Shown: one piece after another, positions 50,330 through 60,968 of the stretch
Position numbering within the stretch: position 1 is the first letter of the stretch
Layout of the letters: each line of letters begins with the position of its first letter
NCBI GenBank assembly: GCA_945862165.1
Contig: CAMAXI010000006.1
Span: forward strand, 86,279-150,278
Reading direction: 5' to 3'
DNA from: Chryseobacterium gleum
Lineage (GTDB): Bacteria; Bacteroidota; Bacteroidia; Flavobacteriales_D; Crocinitomicaceae
DNA length: 64,000 bases
Notes under the pieces: generated by a model
Database searches by the model: none
Seen by the model: the letters and a program-made list of their open reading frames with translations, nothing else
Told to the model about the DNA's origin: nothing
Translations under genes and position numbers: made by a program

Positions 50330-51481
50330 TTATTTTAATTTTTGATATGTTCTCCACCAAAGGTCAGGAATTTCATTTTTTAAAGCAAACGCGTAGTCTT
50401 CTTGGTTACAAGGGATCAGATGATGCCTATCGTAGCGTGAATGTCCTTTTTTAGGGTGTGGGACTTCCATCCACCAACGTTGCGATTTATTGCTTTTATA
50501 AAATATCAAGTCATTTTCAAACTCTTTGTGGTGTACCATAAATTTGGTGTACTCTGTTTTAGCACATTTAGGGAAATCACCTTTACGATCTGCTACACCT
50601 TCAATAAAATACCATATAATTTGTGCAATCAATTGATTGGATGCACTAGTCGTAGCGTTTGGAAAAAGGTTAAATAAAGCAAAAGCGGAAAGTTTATCAC
50701 TTATGCCTGCATATTTTGCAATTTGGCAGACTTGTTCAGCATAAAAACCATTTGGAGAATTATATACATCTCCTCTAAAATCAGAATTTTTAATTGAACA
50801 TAAATCTATATTTAGAATATCTGCGTTTCTAATTAAAGGTTCTGCTTTTCTAAAGTCCGAATTAAATTCTCCTAAACGTAAAGTGTCAAAATATAATTTT
50901 TCAAATAAATCCATTTCAGACTGCTTTACAAAAGGAGTTTGGATACCGATTATTGAATAATTAAAAAGAAAAGAGGGATTATGAATCAAAATAGTACTTA
51001 AATATCCATCGTATTTCACCCCATTTTCTGTGTCTCCAAAATCCATTTTAGAATCTATCGTTGAAATATTAACCGATTGTTCTAAGTTTTCGTATCCTTT
51101 GTACACTGAAAATAATAAATCTTGGGAACCACCAATAACAATGGGAATAATCTCATTTTTAACTAATTCTTCGATTACACGCGAAACAGCAAAATAAGTA
51201 TCTTCAATTGTTTCGCCTGGTAAAATATTTCCAAGGTCATACAATTTCTTTTCCCAATGTGCACTAGGAAATAAACGATAGAATTCAGTTCGAAAACGTT
51301 CATCTGTTTGGTTTTGATACTCTTCCAATCCGTTTCTAAACTCAGGGCAATAGAAAATTGCTATACCTCCTTTTTCAAGTGCAGGAAAATCTCCTTCGGT
51401 GTGCGAATAAATCGAAGTTGCTATCGACTGTTCTTCGTTAGAATCTATTTGAATTGGTTGAAAGAAGTAAGAAATATCCAT
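50330..51481 (-). CDS. Arginase-fold (ureohydrolase-like) protein with degenerate metal site
   Basis: The 383-residue protein aligns with arginase/formimidoylglutamase proteins, and relatives are labelled formimidoylglutamase. The three metal-binding motifs are altered: GGxH is GGSQD, DAHxD is DSKMD, and the SxDxDxxDP motif is NIDLCSIKNSD. At least three of the usual ligands (two His and one Asp) are replaced, so hydrolase activity with a Mn2+ pair is unlikely. The C-terminal WWMEVPHPKKGHSRYDRHHL is not part of the arginase core. It follows topA after 43 bases and precedes porP by about 200; its job may concern secretion or be structural. Confidence 0.75.
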   Translation of the reverse strand: MDISYFFQPIQIDSNEEQSIATSIYSHTEGDFPALEKGGIAIFYCPEFRNGLEEYQNQTDERFRTEFYRLFPSAHWEKKLYDLGNILPGETIEDTYFAVSRVIEELVKNEIIPIVIGGSQDLLFSVYKGYENLEQSVNISTIDSKMDFGDTENGVKYDGYLSTILIHNPSFLFNYSIIGIQTPFVKQSEMDLFEKLYFDTLRLGEFNSDFRKAEPLIRNADILNIDLCSIKNSDFRGDVYNSPNGFYAEQVCQIAKYAGISDKLSAFALFNLFPNATTSASNQLIAQIIWYFIEGVADRKGDFPKCAKTEYTKFMVHHKEFENDLIFYKSNKSQRWWMEVPHPKKGHSRYDRHHLIPCNQEDYAFALKNEIPDLWWRTYQKLK

Positions 51482-51524
51482 TTGAGTGACGAGTGAAGCG
51501 TTAAAATGACGATGAATAGATTAG

Positions 51525-53900
51525 TTATTTTTTCTTTTTAGCTGGAGCTTTTTTAGCTGGCGCCTTTTTGGTAGCAGAAGCTGTAGTGGTTTTTTTAGCA
51601 AATCTTCCTGTTTTTTTAGCTGCTGGTTGTTCTTTATGAAGTTTGACACATTCTTCATAGGTAAGAATCTCCCAATTTGAATCTTTTGGAAGTTTAACAT
51701 TGTCTTTTCCTACTTTTAAATATGCACCCCATCGACCGTTTAAAATTTGCATATCTTCTTGTTCAGGAAAAACTTTTAGAATTTTATTTGCATCATCTTC
51801 TCTTTTTTGCAAGATAATTTCACAAGCTCTATCTAGCGAAACAGTCATGGGATCATCTTCTTTTTTCAAAGAAACAAATGCTTTTCCGTGCTGTAGATAC
51901 GGTCCAAATCTACCCACATTTGCTTTAACAACTAACTCTTCAAACTCCCCTAATGTTCTTGGTAATTTAAACAACTCTAAAGCAGCTTCAAGTGTCATCG
52001 AATCTAAATTCTGTCCTGTTCTCAAAGATGCAAATTGTGGTTTCTCTCCATCTTCTTTTTCGTCGCCAATTTGTACCATTGGCCCGAAGCGTCCGATACG
52101 AACAATTATTTTCTTTCCCGATTCCGGATGAACACCCAATTCTCTTTCTCCAGTTGCTCGATCAGAATGTTCTAAAGTATTTGTAACATTCTCATGGAAA
52201 GGACTGTAAAAATCTTGTAACATTTTAGTCCATACAATTTCACCATGTGCTATTTCATCAAATTGTTGCTCGACTTTTGCTGTAAAATGGTAATCCATGA
52301 TACGATCAAAATGTTCACATAAGAAATCTGTTACGACAATACCTATGTCTGTTGGGAATAATTTATTTTTTTCTTTTCCAGTAACTTCTGACTTTTTTTC
52401 TTCGGAAATTGAATCATTAATTAATTCAACAACTATGTATTCTCTTATTTCTCCTTCTCTCTCTTCTTTTTCTACATATCCTCGTTTTTGGATGGTAGAA
52501 ATCGTAGGTGCGTATGTTGATGGTCTTCCAATTCCAAGTTCTTCTAGTTTCTTAACCAAAGAAGCTTCTACATAGCGAGGAGCTGGACGAGAGAAACGTT
52601 GTGTCGCTTTTATATTTACACGTTCTAATTTTTCACCTACAAACACTTCGGGAAGCAATTCAGAATTTTCAACTTCTTCTTCATCCAATGTTGCAGCAAG
52701 ATATACTTTTAAGAAACCATCAAATTTAATAACTTCTCCTTTTGCGTTAAATACATCCTCTAGCGATTGATTGCCAATTTTTATTGTAGTTCGCTCTAAT
52801 TTTGCATTACTCATTTGAGAAGCAATTGATCGTTTCCAAATTAAATCATACAATTTAACTTCATCTGATTCTCCTGTAGTCGAATGCACTGAAAAATCGG
52901 TTGGTCTTATAGCTTCGTGTGCTTCTTGTGCACCTGCGTTTTTAGTTTTATATTTTGTAGGATTCGAGTATGATTCACCATAAGCAGTTATAATCTCATC
53001 TTTCGCACCATTCAAAGCAGTATCTGAGAAATTTACAGAATCCGTTCTCATGTAGGTTATTTTTCCAGCTTCATATAAACGTTGTGCAACAGACATTGTT
53101 CGTGAAACAGCGAAGCCTAATTTTAAACTTGCCTCTTGTTGTAGCGTTGAAGTAGTAAAAGGAGCTGAAGGTGTTTTTGTTGCTGGTTTTGTTTGAACGT
53201 CTAATACATTAAAAGTAGTGTCGCGAAACTGCTCTACGAGGGTGTGTACCTCTTCGAGGGTTCCGATGTTTCTTGCAATATCGGCTTTTATTTTTTCTTT
53301 GCCTTTGGAAAAAACTGCTTGAATTTTATAAAAAGTTTCGGATGCGAATGCACGAATTTCCTTTTCTCTTTCAACAATTAATCTTACTGCAACGGATTGA
53401 ACGCGACCTGCAGATAAACTAGGTCTCACTTTTTTCCATAAAACAGGAGAGAGTTCGAAACCAACTAACCTATCCAAAACTCTTCTTGCTTGTTGTGCAT
53501 CTACCAAATTAATATCTATTCCTCTTGGATTTTCAATCGCTTTTATAATCGCTGCTTTGGTTATTTCATTGAACGTAATTCTTCGCGTTTCTTTTTTAGC
53601 TAATCCTAAAGTTTCATATAAATGCCATGATATTGCCTCTCCTTCGCGGTCCTCATCCGTCGCTAGCCAAACAATCTCTGCTTCCTTACTTAATTTTTTC
53701 AACTCAGCTACCACCGCCTTTTTATCTGCAGACACTTCGTAGTTTGGATGGAAATTATTTTCAATTTCTATCGCCATTCCTTTGGATGCTAAGTCTCTGA
53801 CGTGACCATAACTAGATTTAACAACGAAATCTTTTCCGAGATACCCTTCAATTGTTTTTGCTTTTGCAGGGGACTCAACAATTACTAAATTCTTAGCCAT
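51525..53900 (-). CDS. topA: DNA topoisomerase I
   Basis: Type IA topoisomerase that relaxes negative supercoils. The TOPRIM domain begins MAKNLVIVESPAKAKTIEGY and includes the metal-binding ATDEDREGEAISWHL. The catalytic Tyr283 is in ITYMRTDSVNF. Instead of C4 zinc fingers, the C-terminal third has repeats of the GRFGPMVQIGD / GRFGPYLQHG / GRWGAYLKVG type, followed by a Lys/Ala-rich basic tail (KKAPAKKAPAKKKK) that probably binds DNA. There are 791 residues. The downstream arginase-fold gene appears co-transcribed. Confidence 0.97.
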   Translation of the reverse strand: MAKNLVIVESPAKAKTIEGYLGKDFVVKSSYGHVRDLASKGMAIEIENNFHPNYEVSADKKAVVAELKKLSKEAEIVWLATDEDREGEAISWHLYETLGLAKKETRRITFNEITKAAIIKAIENPRGIDINLVDAQQARRVLDRLVGFELSPVLWKKVRPSLSAGRVQSVAVRLIVEREKEIRAFASETFYKIQAVFSKGKEKIKADIARNIGTLEEVHTLVEQFRDTTFNVLDVQTKPATKTPSAPFTTSTLQQEASLKLGFAVSRTMSVAQRLYEAGKITYMRTDSVNFSDTALNGAKDEIITAYGESYSNPTKYKTKNAGAQEAHEAIRPTDFSVHSTTGESDEVKLYDLIWKRSIASQMSNAKLERTTIKIGNQSLEDVFNAKGEVIKFDGFLKVYLAATLDEEEVENSELLPEVFVGEKLERVNIKATQRFSRPAPRYVEASLVKKLEELGIGRPSTYAPTISTIQKRGYVEKEEREGEIREYIVVELINDSISEEKKSEVTGKEKNKLFPTDIGIVVTDFLCEHFDRIMDYHFTAKVEQQFDEIAHGEIVWTKMLQDFYSPFHENVTNTLEHSDRATGERELGVHPESGKKIIVRIGRFGPMVQIGDEKEDGEKPQFASLRTGQNLDSMTLEAALELFKLPRTLGEFEELVVKANVGRFGPYLQHGKAFVSLKKEDDPMTVSLDRACEIILQKREDDANKILKVFPEQEDMQILNGRWGAYLKVGKDNVKLPKDSNWEILTYEECVKLHKEQPAAKKTGRFAKKTTTASATKKAPAKKAPAKKKK

Positions 53901-54229
53901 GTGTTTTTTGCTTTATTATAAATGCGATGCAAAATAAGGTGTTTTAAAATTGAAAAACAAACAGAAAAGATAAAAAGGAGATTTGAGAGACGAGGGAAGA
54001 GAGACGAGAGACGATAATGATGGATGGGGTTGGGGAGAGATAGCGGATGTGTTAGTGGGTTGATATAGCAGATAGAAAAGCGGATGTGTAGCGGGAGAAT
54101 GCAGATGCGAGGTTGTGTTATTGGGGTAAGACAGCAGATGAAAAGCGGGTGAGGTGGATGTTGTAGCTGATGTAATAACGGGTGAGTCACGACTCACCCG
54201 AACGGTAACAAAAATTAACAACTGACATT
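53901..54229. other. Purine-rich intergenic region with degenerate repeats
   Basis: Between topA and the miaB promoter lie about 330 bases without a credible gene. Bases 53980-54180 are strongly G/A-rich on the plus strand, with runs of gagacgaga units, and contain two diverged copies of a roughly 40-base unit about 66 bases apart (starting near 54048 and 54114; shared core GCAGAT...AAAAGCGG). The region ends in the hairpin repeat copy at 54181-54210. Minus-strand reading frames here are low-complexity Pro/His/Leu strings and not believable. A possible topA -7 box (minus TATTTTG, 53930-53936) is weak. Confidence 0.5.
54181..54210 (+). repeat. Hairpin repeat, copy 2 (upstream of miaB)
   Basis: GGGTGAGTCACGACTCACCC followed by GAACGGTAAC. 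An 8-bp perfect stem closes a CACG loop. Compared with copy 1 only a few bases differ, and one pair in the stem is now fully complementary. It ends 20 bases before the miaB -33 element. Confidence 0.7.
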
Positions 54230-54260
54230 TTGGCACGGTTTGATTTTTTTGGTAAATTTG
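54230..54260 (+). promoter_or_regulatory. miaB promoter
   Basis: TTG (54230-54232) and TAAATTTG (54253-54260) are spaced by 20 bases, leaving a leader of about 20 bases before the ATG at 54286. It probably drives miaB through secG. Confidence 0.78.
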
Positions 54261-54285
54261 CAGGGATAAAAATAAAAGTATAAAA

Positions 54286-55728
54286 ATGAGCAACATTGAT
54301 TTAGGAGCAAGCAAAGTCATTGATGAGAAAAGGCAGGGAGAAGCGATTCAAATTGAACGTAGCGTACCTGCTAATGGAAAAAAATTATTTTTAGAAAGTT
54401 ATGGATGTGCTATGAACTTTTCGGATAGTGAAGTCGTAGCTTCAATATTAAGTGAAAAAGGGTATACAACAACACGTGATGAGCTAGAAGCAGATGTTAT
54501 TCTATTAAATACTTGTTCCATCCGAGATAATGCGGAGCAAAAGGTGCGAACTCGTTTGAACGATTTTAAAAATCGTAAGAAAAGACAACCTGGATTAATC
54601 GTTGGCGTACTAGGCTGTATGGCAGAACGATTAAAACAAAATCTATTAGAAGAAGAAAAATTGGTGGATATTGTTGCCGGTCCAGATTCGTATCGAGATT
54701 TACCTAATTTAATACTAGAAGTTGAAAGTGGGCAAAAGGCAGTGAATGTTTTGTTGTCCCGTGAAGAAACCTATGCAGATATTAGTCCTGTTCGTTTAGA
54801 TGGAAAAGGGGTTAGTTCATTTGTTAGTATTACTCGTGGTTGCGATAATATGTGTTCCTTTTGCGTGGTTCCATTTACAAGAGGCAGAGAGCGTTCAAGA
54901 GACCCTCAAACCATTATTGAAGAATGTACTACATTATTTATAAATGGTTATCGAGAGATAACTTTACTAGGACAAAACGTCGATAGTTACCGATGGAATA
55001 TGACGAGTAAAGGTGAAATAAAAGACGAAAATTTACCAACTACTAATTTTGCGGAATTATTAGAAATGGTGGCTTTAATAAATCCATTATTACGAATTCG
55101 ATTTTCAACTTCCCATCCTAAAGATATGTCGGATGAAGTTTTGGAAACAATGGCAAAATATTCCAATATTGCAAATCACATTCATTTACCGGTACAATCT
55201 GGTAACAATGAAATGTTGTATCGTATGAATCGAGGTTATACGCGTGAATGGTTTTTAGCAAGGGTTGACGCTATCCATAGAATATTGCCTAACTGTACTA
55301 TTTCCACGGATATTATAACTGGATTTTGTGGAGAGACGGAAGAAGAACATAAAGAAACACTTTCTTTAATGAAAGCGGTGAAATTTGATTTTGCATATAT
55401 GTATATGTACTCTGAACGACCTAAAACTTTAGCAGAACGAAAATTCAAGGATGATGTTCCGGAAGAAGTAAAAAAATCTCGATTGACCGAAATTATCAAT
55501 TTACAACGTGAAAATTCATTACATGCACATCAGGGATTTGTTGGTCAAATACAAGAAGTGTTAATCGAAGGATTTTCAAGACGTTCTGAAGAACATCACG
55601 TTGGACGAAATCAAAACAATATAAAAGTAGTATTTCCAAAAACAGAGTTGCCAATCGCATCTTACGTTCAGGTAAAGATAACAGATTGTACCTCTGCAAC
55701 ATTGATGGGAGAAGTAGTAGCTTTATAA
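54286..55728 (+). CDS. miaB: tRNA-2-methylthio-N6-dimethylallyladenosine synthase
   Basis: Radical-SAM methylthiotransferase that modifies A37 of tRNAs reading UNN codons. The N-terminal UPF0004 domain has three cluster cysteines ([28 protein letters not shown]). The radical-SAM cluster is [19 protein letters not shown] domain ends the protein (about residues 415-480). The 480 residues and the RDNAEQKV motif favour MiaB over MtaB or RimO. It is followed four bases later by the sigma-54 activator. Confidence 0.96.
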   Translation: MSNIDLGASKVIDEKRQGEAIQIERSVPANGKKLFLESYGCAMNFSDSEVVASILSEKGYTTTRDELEADVILLNTCSIRDNAEQKVRTRLNDFKNRKKRQPGLIVGVLGCMAERLKQNLLEEEKLVDIVAGPDSYRDLPNLILEVESGQKAVNVLLSREETYADISPVRLDGKGVSSFVSITRGCDNMCSFCVVPFTRGRERSRDPQTIIEECTTLFINGYREITLLGQNVDSYRWNMTSKGEIKDENLPTTNFAELLEMVALINPLLRIRFSTSHPKDMSDEVLETMAKYSNIANHIHLPVQSGNNEMLYRMNRGYTREWFLARVDAIHRILPNCTISTDIITGFCGETEEEHKETLSLMKAVKFDFAYMYMYSERPKTLAERKFKDDVPEEVKKSRLTEIINLQRENSLHAHQGFVGQIQEVLIEGFSRRSEEHHVGRNQNNIKVVFPKTELPIASYVQVKITDCTSATLMGEVVAL

Positions 55729-55731
55729 ATT

Positions 55732-56973
55732 ATGAATTTACAACAAATTAAGCAGCGATTTGGTATTATTGGAAATTCTCCTTTATTGAATCGTGCTTTG
55801 GAAATCGCAGCACAAGTAGCACCGACAGATATTTCCATTTTGGTAACCGGTGAAAGTGGAACGGGTAAAGAAATTATCCCACAAGTTATACATCAATTAA
55901 GTGCGCGAAAACACGGAGAATATATAGCTGTAAACTGTGGCGCAATTCCTGAAGGAACAATTGATTCCGAGTTATTTGGACATGAAAAGGGCTCTTTTAC
56001 AGGTGCTAGCGGAAGTAGACAAGGATATTTTGAAGTTGCAAATGGCGGCACATTATTTTTAGATGAAGTAGCTGAATTACCCATGCAAACACAAGTCAGG
56101 CTATTACGTGTTTTAGAAACTGGAGAATTTATTCGCGTTGGTTCTTCCAAAGTGATAAAAACAAATGTTCGCGTTGTAGCAGCTACCAATGAAAATATGC
56201 AACGTGCAATTTCTTCTGGAAAATTTAGAGAAGACTTATTGTATCGATTGAGTACTGTACCAATTGCATTACCAGCACTTCGTCAACGAAAAGAGGATGT
56301 CAACTTATTATTTCGAAAGTTTGCCAATGATTTTGCTGAAAAATATAGAATGCCTGCCATACGACTTACTCCTGAAGCAGTTACAATTATAGAAAATTAC
56401 ACTTGGTCGGGAAATATTCGCCAATTAAAAAACTTGGTTGAACAAATTTCTGTGATTGAAAGCAAACGCGAAATCGATGAAATAACCATTCAAAGTTATC
56501 TTCCAGCTGTCAGTGAAAACTTACCGAGTGTGATTTCCAAAAACGAAGAATCTATTTCTGAACGAGACATTATGTATAAATTTCTTTTTGATATGAAAAG
56601 CGATTTGAATGACTTAAAAAAACTTGTTCATGAATTAATTAATAAAGGAACTGATTTTCAATTAAATTCAGAGCAGTCGGCAATGATCAATCGTATGCAC
56701 AGCGAAATGTCACCTAATACCGTCGAGACACATATTTATCAACCAGCAATAGAAGGAACAAAATTTGTGAAAAATGATGAAGTGTATCAACAAGATTTTC
56801 ATGAACATATTGAAGTAGAGGAATCCTTGTCATTAGAAGACCGAGAGAAAGAACTGATTCAGAAAGCTTTGGAAAAACATCGTGGCAAGCGCAAATATGC
56901 TGCAGAAGAGTTGGGGATTTCAGAGCGTACTTTATACCGAAAAATAAAAGAATATAATATACAAGCGAAATGA
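55732..56973 (+). CDS. Sigma-54-dependent transcriptional activator without receiver domain
   Basis: The AAA+ domain starts almost at the N terminus. Walker A is GESGTGKE (residues 40-47), the sigma-54 contact loop is GSFTGA (87-92, a variant of GAFTGA), and Walker B is LFLDEVAE (108-115). A Fis-type helix-turn-helix (KYAAEELGISERTLYRKIKE) lies at the C terminus. There is no N-terminal receiver, GAF or PAS domain, so input must come from a partner or from level control. The linker between ATPase and DNA-binding domains (about 265-365) is unusually long and acidic. It overlaps lptE by four bases (ATGA). Confidence 0.93.
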   Translation: MNLQQIKQRFGIIGNSPLLNRALEIAAQVAPTDISILVTGESGTGKEIIPQVIHQLSARKHGEYIAVNCGAIPEGTIDSELFGHEKGSFTGASGSRQGYFEVANGGTLFLDEVAELPMQTQVRLLRVLETGEFIRVGSSKVIKTNVRVVAATNENMQRAISSGKFREDLLYRLSTVPIALPALRQRKEDVNLLFRKFANDFAEKYRMPAIRLTPEAVTIIENYTWSGNIRQLKNLVEQISVIESKREIDEITIQSYLPAVSENLPSVISKNEESISERDIMYKFLFDMKSDLNDLKKLVHELINKGTDFQLNSEQSAMINRMHSEMSPNTVETHIYQPAIEGTKFVKNDEVYQQDFHEHIEVEESLSLEDREKELIQKALEKHRGKRKYAAEELGISERTLYRKIKEYNIQAK

Positions 56974-57482
56974 GGATTTTACTTTACTCTTATATTATTC
57001 TATTCTCATTAGGTTCTTGTTGGCCAACTAGTATTTCATTTAAAGATACAGGTTCAATGCCTGAAGAATGGAAAACATTTTCAATTAACACATTAGAGAA
57101 TAATGCGCCAAATGCACCGATTAGTTATCCTTCTCTTTTAGCGGATGATATTCGGGACGGAATACAAAATAATACACGGCTTAAATTGTCAACCACTCCA
57201 AATAGTGGTGAAGTAAGAATCGATGGACTCATTTCAAGTTATTCTATCTTCCCTATTGCAATGCAGCCTGGCGATAATGCAGCAAAAAATAGATTGACAA
57301 TTACCAGTAATTATAAAATTCATATACTTGTACCTAAAGAACAAGAAATGCTCGTAAATTGTTCGCGATTTGCAGACTACAATTCCGATCAAGATTTGGG
57401 TGCTGTTGAGAACGAATTATTAAAAGATATTAATAAACAAGTCGTTCAAGATATTATTAATAAATTATTATCTAATTGGTAA
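56970..57482 (+). CDS. lptE: LptE family LPS-assembly lipoprotein
   Basis: Predicted outer-membrane lipoprotein that plugs LptD and helps place lipopolysaccharide in the outer leaflet. The signal peptide ends in the lipobox SLGSC (Cys17). The mature protein shows a SYPSLLADDIRDGIQNNTRL helix and GEVRIDGLISSYSI, typical of Bacteroidota LptE-like proteins, which are poorly conserved. There are 170 residues. The call rests on the fold pattern and on its position between the sigma-54 activator and secG, as I recall from other flavobacteria. Confidence 0.78.
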   Translation: MRILLYSYIILFSLGSCWPTSISFKDTGSMPEEWKTFSINTLENNAPNAPISYPSLLADDIRDGIQNNTRLKLSTTPNSGEVRIDGLISSYSIFPIAMQPGDNAAKNRLTITSNYKIHILVPKEQEMLVNCSRFADYNSDQDLGAVENELLKDINKQVVQDIINKLLSNW

Positions 57483-57483
57483 G

Positions 57484-58425
57484 ATGAATATACACGATAT
57501 TGCTTTACGTATTGAAAATCCTGCGTTACTTGTATCGAGTGATATTCCAGTTTTGCAAGAATTGGCTAAAAAATATCCATACGCACAATTATTCTCTCTG
57601 CTGTATTTAAAAGCATTAGCAAAAGATCAATCTTTAGAATTAGAAGATGCTTTAGGGAAACATGCTTATAAAATTACAGATCGTGTTAGGCTATATGATG
57701 TATTACACGAGAAAGAAGAAGAAAATAATTTTGTGCAAGAACTTTACGAAATAGCTACTGAAGTTTTGCCAGAGGTAGAAATAAACACCCTTGAAATTCA
57801 GAAACAAGAAGTTGAAGAAATTATTGAAAATACGGTACTATCCGAGGAAATTAAACAAACAAATACTAATTTGAATGAAATTGAAGTAACAATCTTTGAA
57901 AACATTCAAGAAAATAATGAAAAGGAATTAGATTTAGATATTATTTCGAATGCTATTTCAGGCGTATTTGAAAGAGAGTTTGAACCAGAAAGGATTCTCG
58001 AAGAAGATTCGAATAGCATCGTAGACGTACCTTCTAATATTCCCTTACATGTCGAAACAGAAAATACAAAGATTAGTTTTAAAGGCTCTAAACAACCTTT
58101 TAGCAAATGGTTAAAAATTGGAAATAAACCTGTTTTAAGTGAAAAAGTAGAAAATTCTGCAGAAAAAATAATTGACAATTTTATACAAGAAGATCCTAAA
58201 ATAAGTCACCCAAAGAAAGAATTTTATTCCCCGATTAAACAAGCGAAAAAAAGTTTAGATTCTGAAAACTTACAATATACAGAGACATTAGCGAATATTT
58301 TAGGCATACAAGGTAATTATCCAAAAGCAATTTTAGCTTATGAACAATTATGCTTGACAATTCCAGAAAAAAAGACTTACTTTGTACAAAAAATTAAAGA
58401 GTTAAAAGAAAAATTAAATTCATAA
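57484..58425 (+). CDS. Hypothetical acidic protein
   Basis: I do not recognise a named family. The N-terminal 75 residues are a compact helical segment (ALRIENPALLVSSDIPVLQE and YPYAQLFSLLYLKALAKDQS). The middle (about 90-210) is Glu-rich, low in complexity and probably disordered. The C terminus (ESLQYTETLANILGIQGNYP region through the end) looks like a single TPR-like helical hairpin. There is no signal peptide, so it is cytoplasmic or membrane-associated. It starts one base after the lptE stop and ends three before secG, so it is part of the operon. Confidence 0.75.
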   Translation: MNIHDIALRIENPALLVSSDIPVLQELAKKYPYAQLFSLLYLKALAKDQSLELEDALGKHAYKITDRVRLYDVLHEKEEENNFVQELYEIATEVLPEVEINTLEIQKQEVEEIIENTVLSEEIKQTNTNLNEIEVTIFENIQENNEKELDLDIISNAISGVFEREFEPERILEEDSNSIVDVPSNIPLHVETENTKISFKGSKQPFSKWLKIGNKPVLSEKVENSAEKIIDNFIQEDPKISHPKKEFYSPIKQAKKSLDSENLQYTETLANILGIQGNYPKAILAYEQLCLTIPEKKTYFVQKIKELKEKLNS

Positions 58426-58428
58426 GTT

Positions 58429-58710
58429 ATGGCGGTATTATCAATTATTATCATTTTAGCAAGTATTTTATTAATTGCTGTTATTTTTATTCAAAATCCA
58501 AAAGGTGGAGGTTTATCTTCTGACTTTGGTTCAGCAACACAAATAGGAGGTATTCAAAAAACAAATGAATTTATTGATAATTTCACGAAGATTTTGGCTG
58601 TAGTTATTGCTGTATGTAGTATTGCAATGACTGTTATTTCTACCCCAAAGAAAACTGTTCAAGCACAACCAACTGAACAAGCTCCGCAAAACGGTGCTCC
58701 TCAACAATAA
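58429..58710 (+). CDS. secG: Protein translocase subunit SecG
   Basis: Auxiliary Sec subunit with two membrane helices: IIIILASILLIAVIFIQNPK and TKILAVVIAVCSIAMTVI, linked by the Gly-rich loop GGGLSSDFGSATQIGG. There are 93 residues with a Gln/Pro tail. The following terminator separates it from groES. Confidence 0.93.
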   Translation: MAVLSIIIILASILLIAVIFIQNPKGGGLSSDFGSATQIGGIQKTNEFIDNFTKILAVVIAVCSIAMTVISTPKKTVQAQPTEQAPQNGAPQQ

Positions 58711-58731
58711 AATTAATCTTACAAAATATTT

Positions 58732-58768
58732 AATGTCAGTATGTCGAACATACTGACATTTTTTTTGT
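58732..58768 (+). terminator. Terminator after secG
   Basis: A stem of about 13 bp (AATGTCAGTATGT paired with ACATACTGACATT, 58732-58760) with a tight loop is followed by eight U residues. It closes the miaB-secG operon. Confidence 0.9.
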
Positions 58769-58860
58769 TTAAAAATGGACAAAAAATGAAAAAATGTCAA
58801 AGAAGTGCACATGGCACACATTTGGTGTAAAAGTAAACGAAACTTTAAAATTTATTATTT

Positions 58861-59139
58861 ATGTCTATATCATTTAAGCCATTGGCAGACCGCGTTCTAA
58901 TTGAACCAGCTGCCGCGGAAGAAAAAACTGCAAGTGGAATTATTATTCCAGATACTGCGAAAGAAAAACCGTTACATGGTGTTGTTAAAGCTGTTGGAAA
59001 TGGGAAAAAAGATGAGCCAATTACTTTAAAAGTTGGTGATAATGTTATGTATGGTCAATATTCGGGTACTGAAATTAAGATAGATGGAAACAAATATCTT
59101 ATTATGAAAGAAGCGGATGTTTACGGGGTGATTGGGTAA
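58861..59139 (+). CDS. groES: Co-chaperonin GroES
   Basis: Heptameric lid of the GroEL cage. It has [40 protein letters not shown] and the C-terminal [16 protein letters not shown]. The mobile loop ASGIIIP is intact. There are 92 residues. It has its own region after the secG terminator; no CIRCE-type operator was found upstream. Confidence 0.97.
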   Translation: MSISFKPLADRVLIEPAAAEEKTASGIIIPDTAKEKPLHGVVKAVGNGKKDEPITLKVGDNVMYGQYSGTEIKIDGNKYLIMKEADVYGVIG

Positions 59140-59170
59140 TTATATTTTTAAAAAAAATTATTGAAAAATT

Positions 59171-59196
59171 GGGTTAGTCTCGACTAATCCCTAACG
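59171..59196 (+). repeat. Hairpin between groES and groEL, diverged copy 3 of the repeat
   Basis: GGGTTAGTCTCGACTAATCCC forms an 8-bp stem with one bulge around a CTCG loop and is followed by TAACG. The frame GGGT..GTC.CGAC...CCC and the following tail resemble the copies at 3130 and 54181. It lies in the 66-base groES-groEL gap, where it could adjust the relative amounts of the two proteins. Confidence 0.5.
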
Positions 59197-59199
59197 TAA

Positions 59200-60840
<1,641 letters not shown>

Positions 60841-60928
60841 ATTAGGAATTATAGGTTTGGGGAAACTCAAACCTTTCTCATCCTTCCTTCCCTACTCGAT
60901 TAGGATAGAAAAGGATGCCTATATATAG

Positions 60929-60959
60929 AACTCTCTTGGGAAACCAAGGGAGTTTTTTT
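60929..60959 (+). terminator. Terminator after groEL
   Basis: An 11-bp stem (AACTCTCTTGG with CCAAGGGAGTT, one G-U pair, 60929-60939 with 60944-60954) closed by a GAAA tetraloop, then a U-tract. A second smaller hairpin AGGTTTG/CAAACCT lies at 60853-60874. Confidence 0.92.
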
Positions 60960-60968
60960 ATGGAATAA

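Noticed and set aside
51700..52131. 143-codon plus-strand frame
   Set aside because: It lies entirely antisense to topA, whose domains are intact across the same bases, and its composition is that of a shadow frame.
53885..54320. Minus-strand reading frames of 101 and 134 codons between topA and miaB
   Set aside because: Both are low-complexity Pro/His/Leu/Ser strings from purine-rich repeat DNA, overlap each other and the ends of topA and miaB, and resemble no family.
58769..58860. CIRCE operator or clear TAnnTTTG promoter before groES
   Set aside because: No TTAGCACTC-N9-GAGTGCTAA palindrome is present, and the nearest boxes (CACATTTG, TAAAATTT) miss the consensus, so I did not list a promoter.
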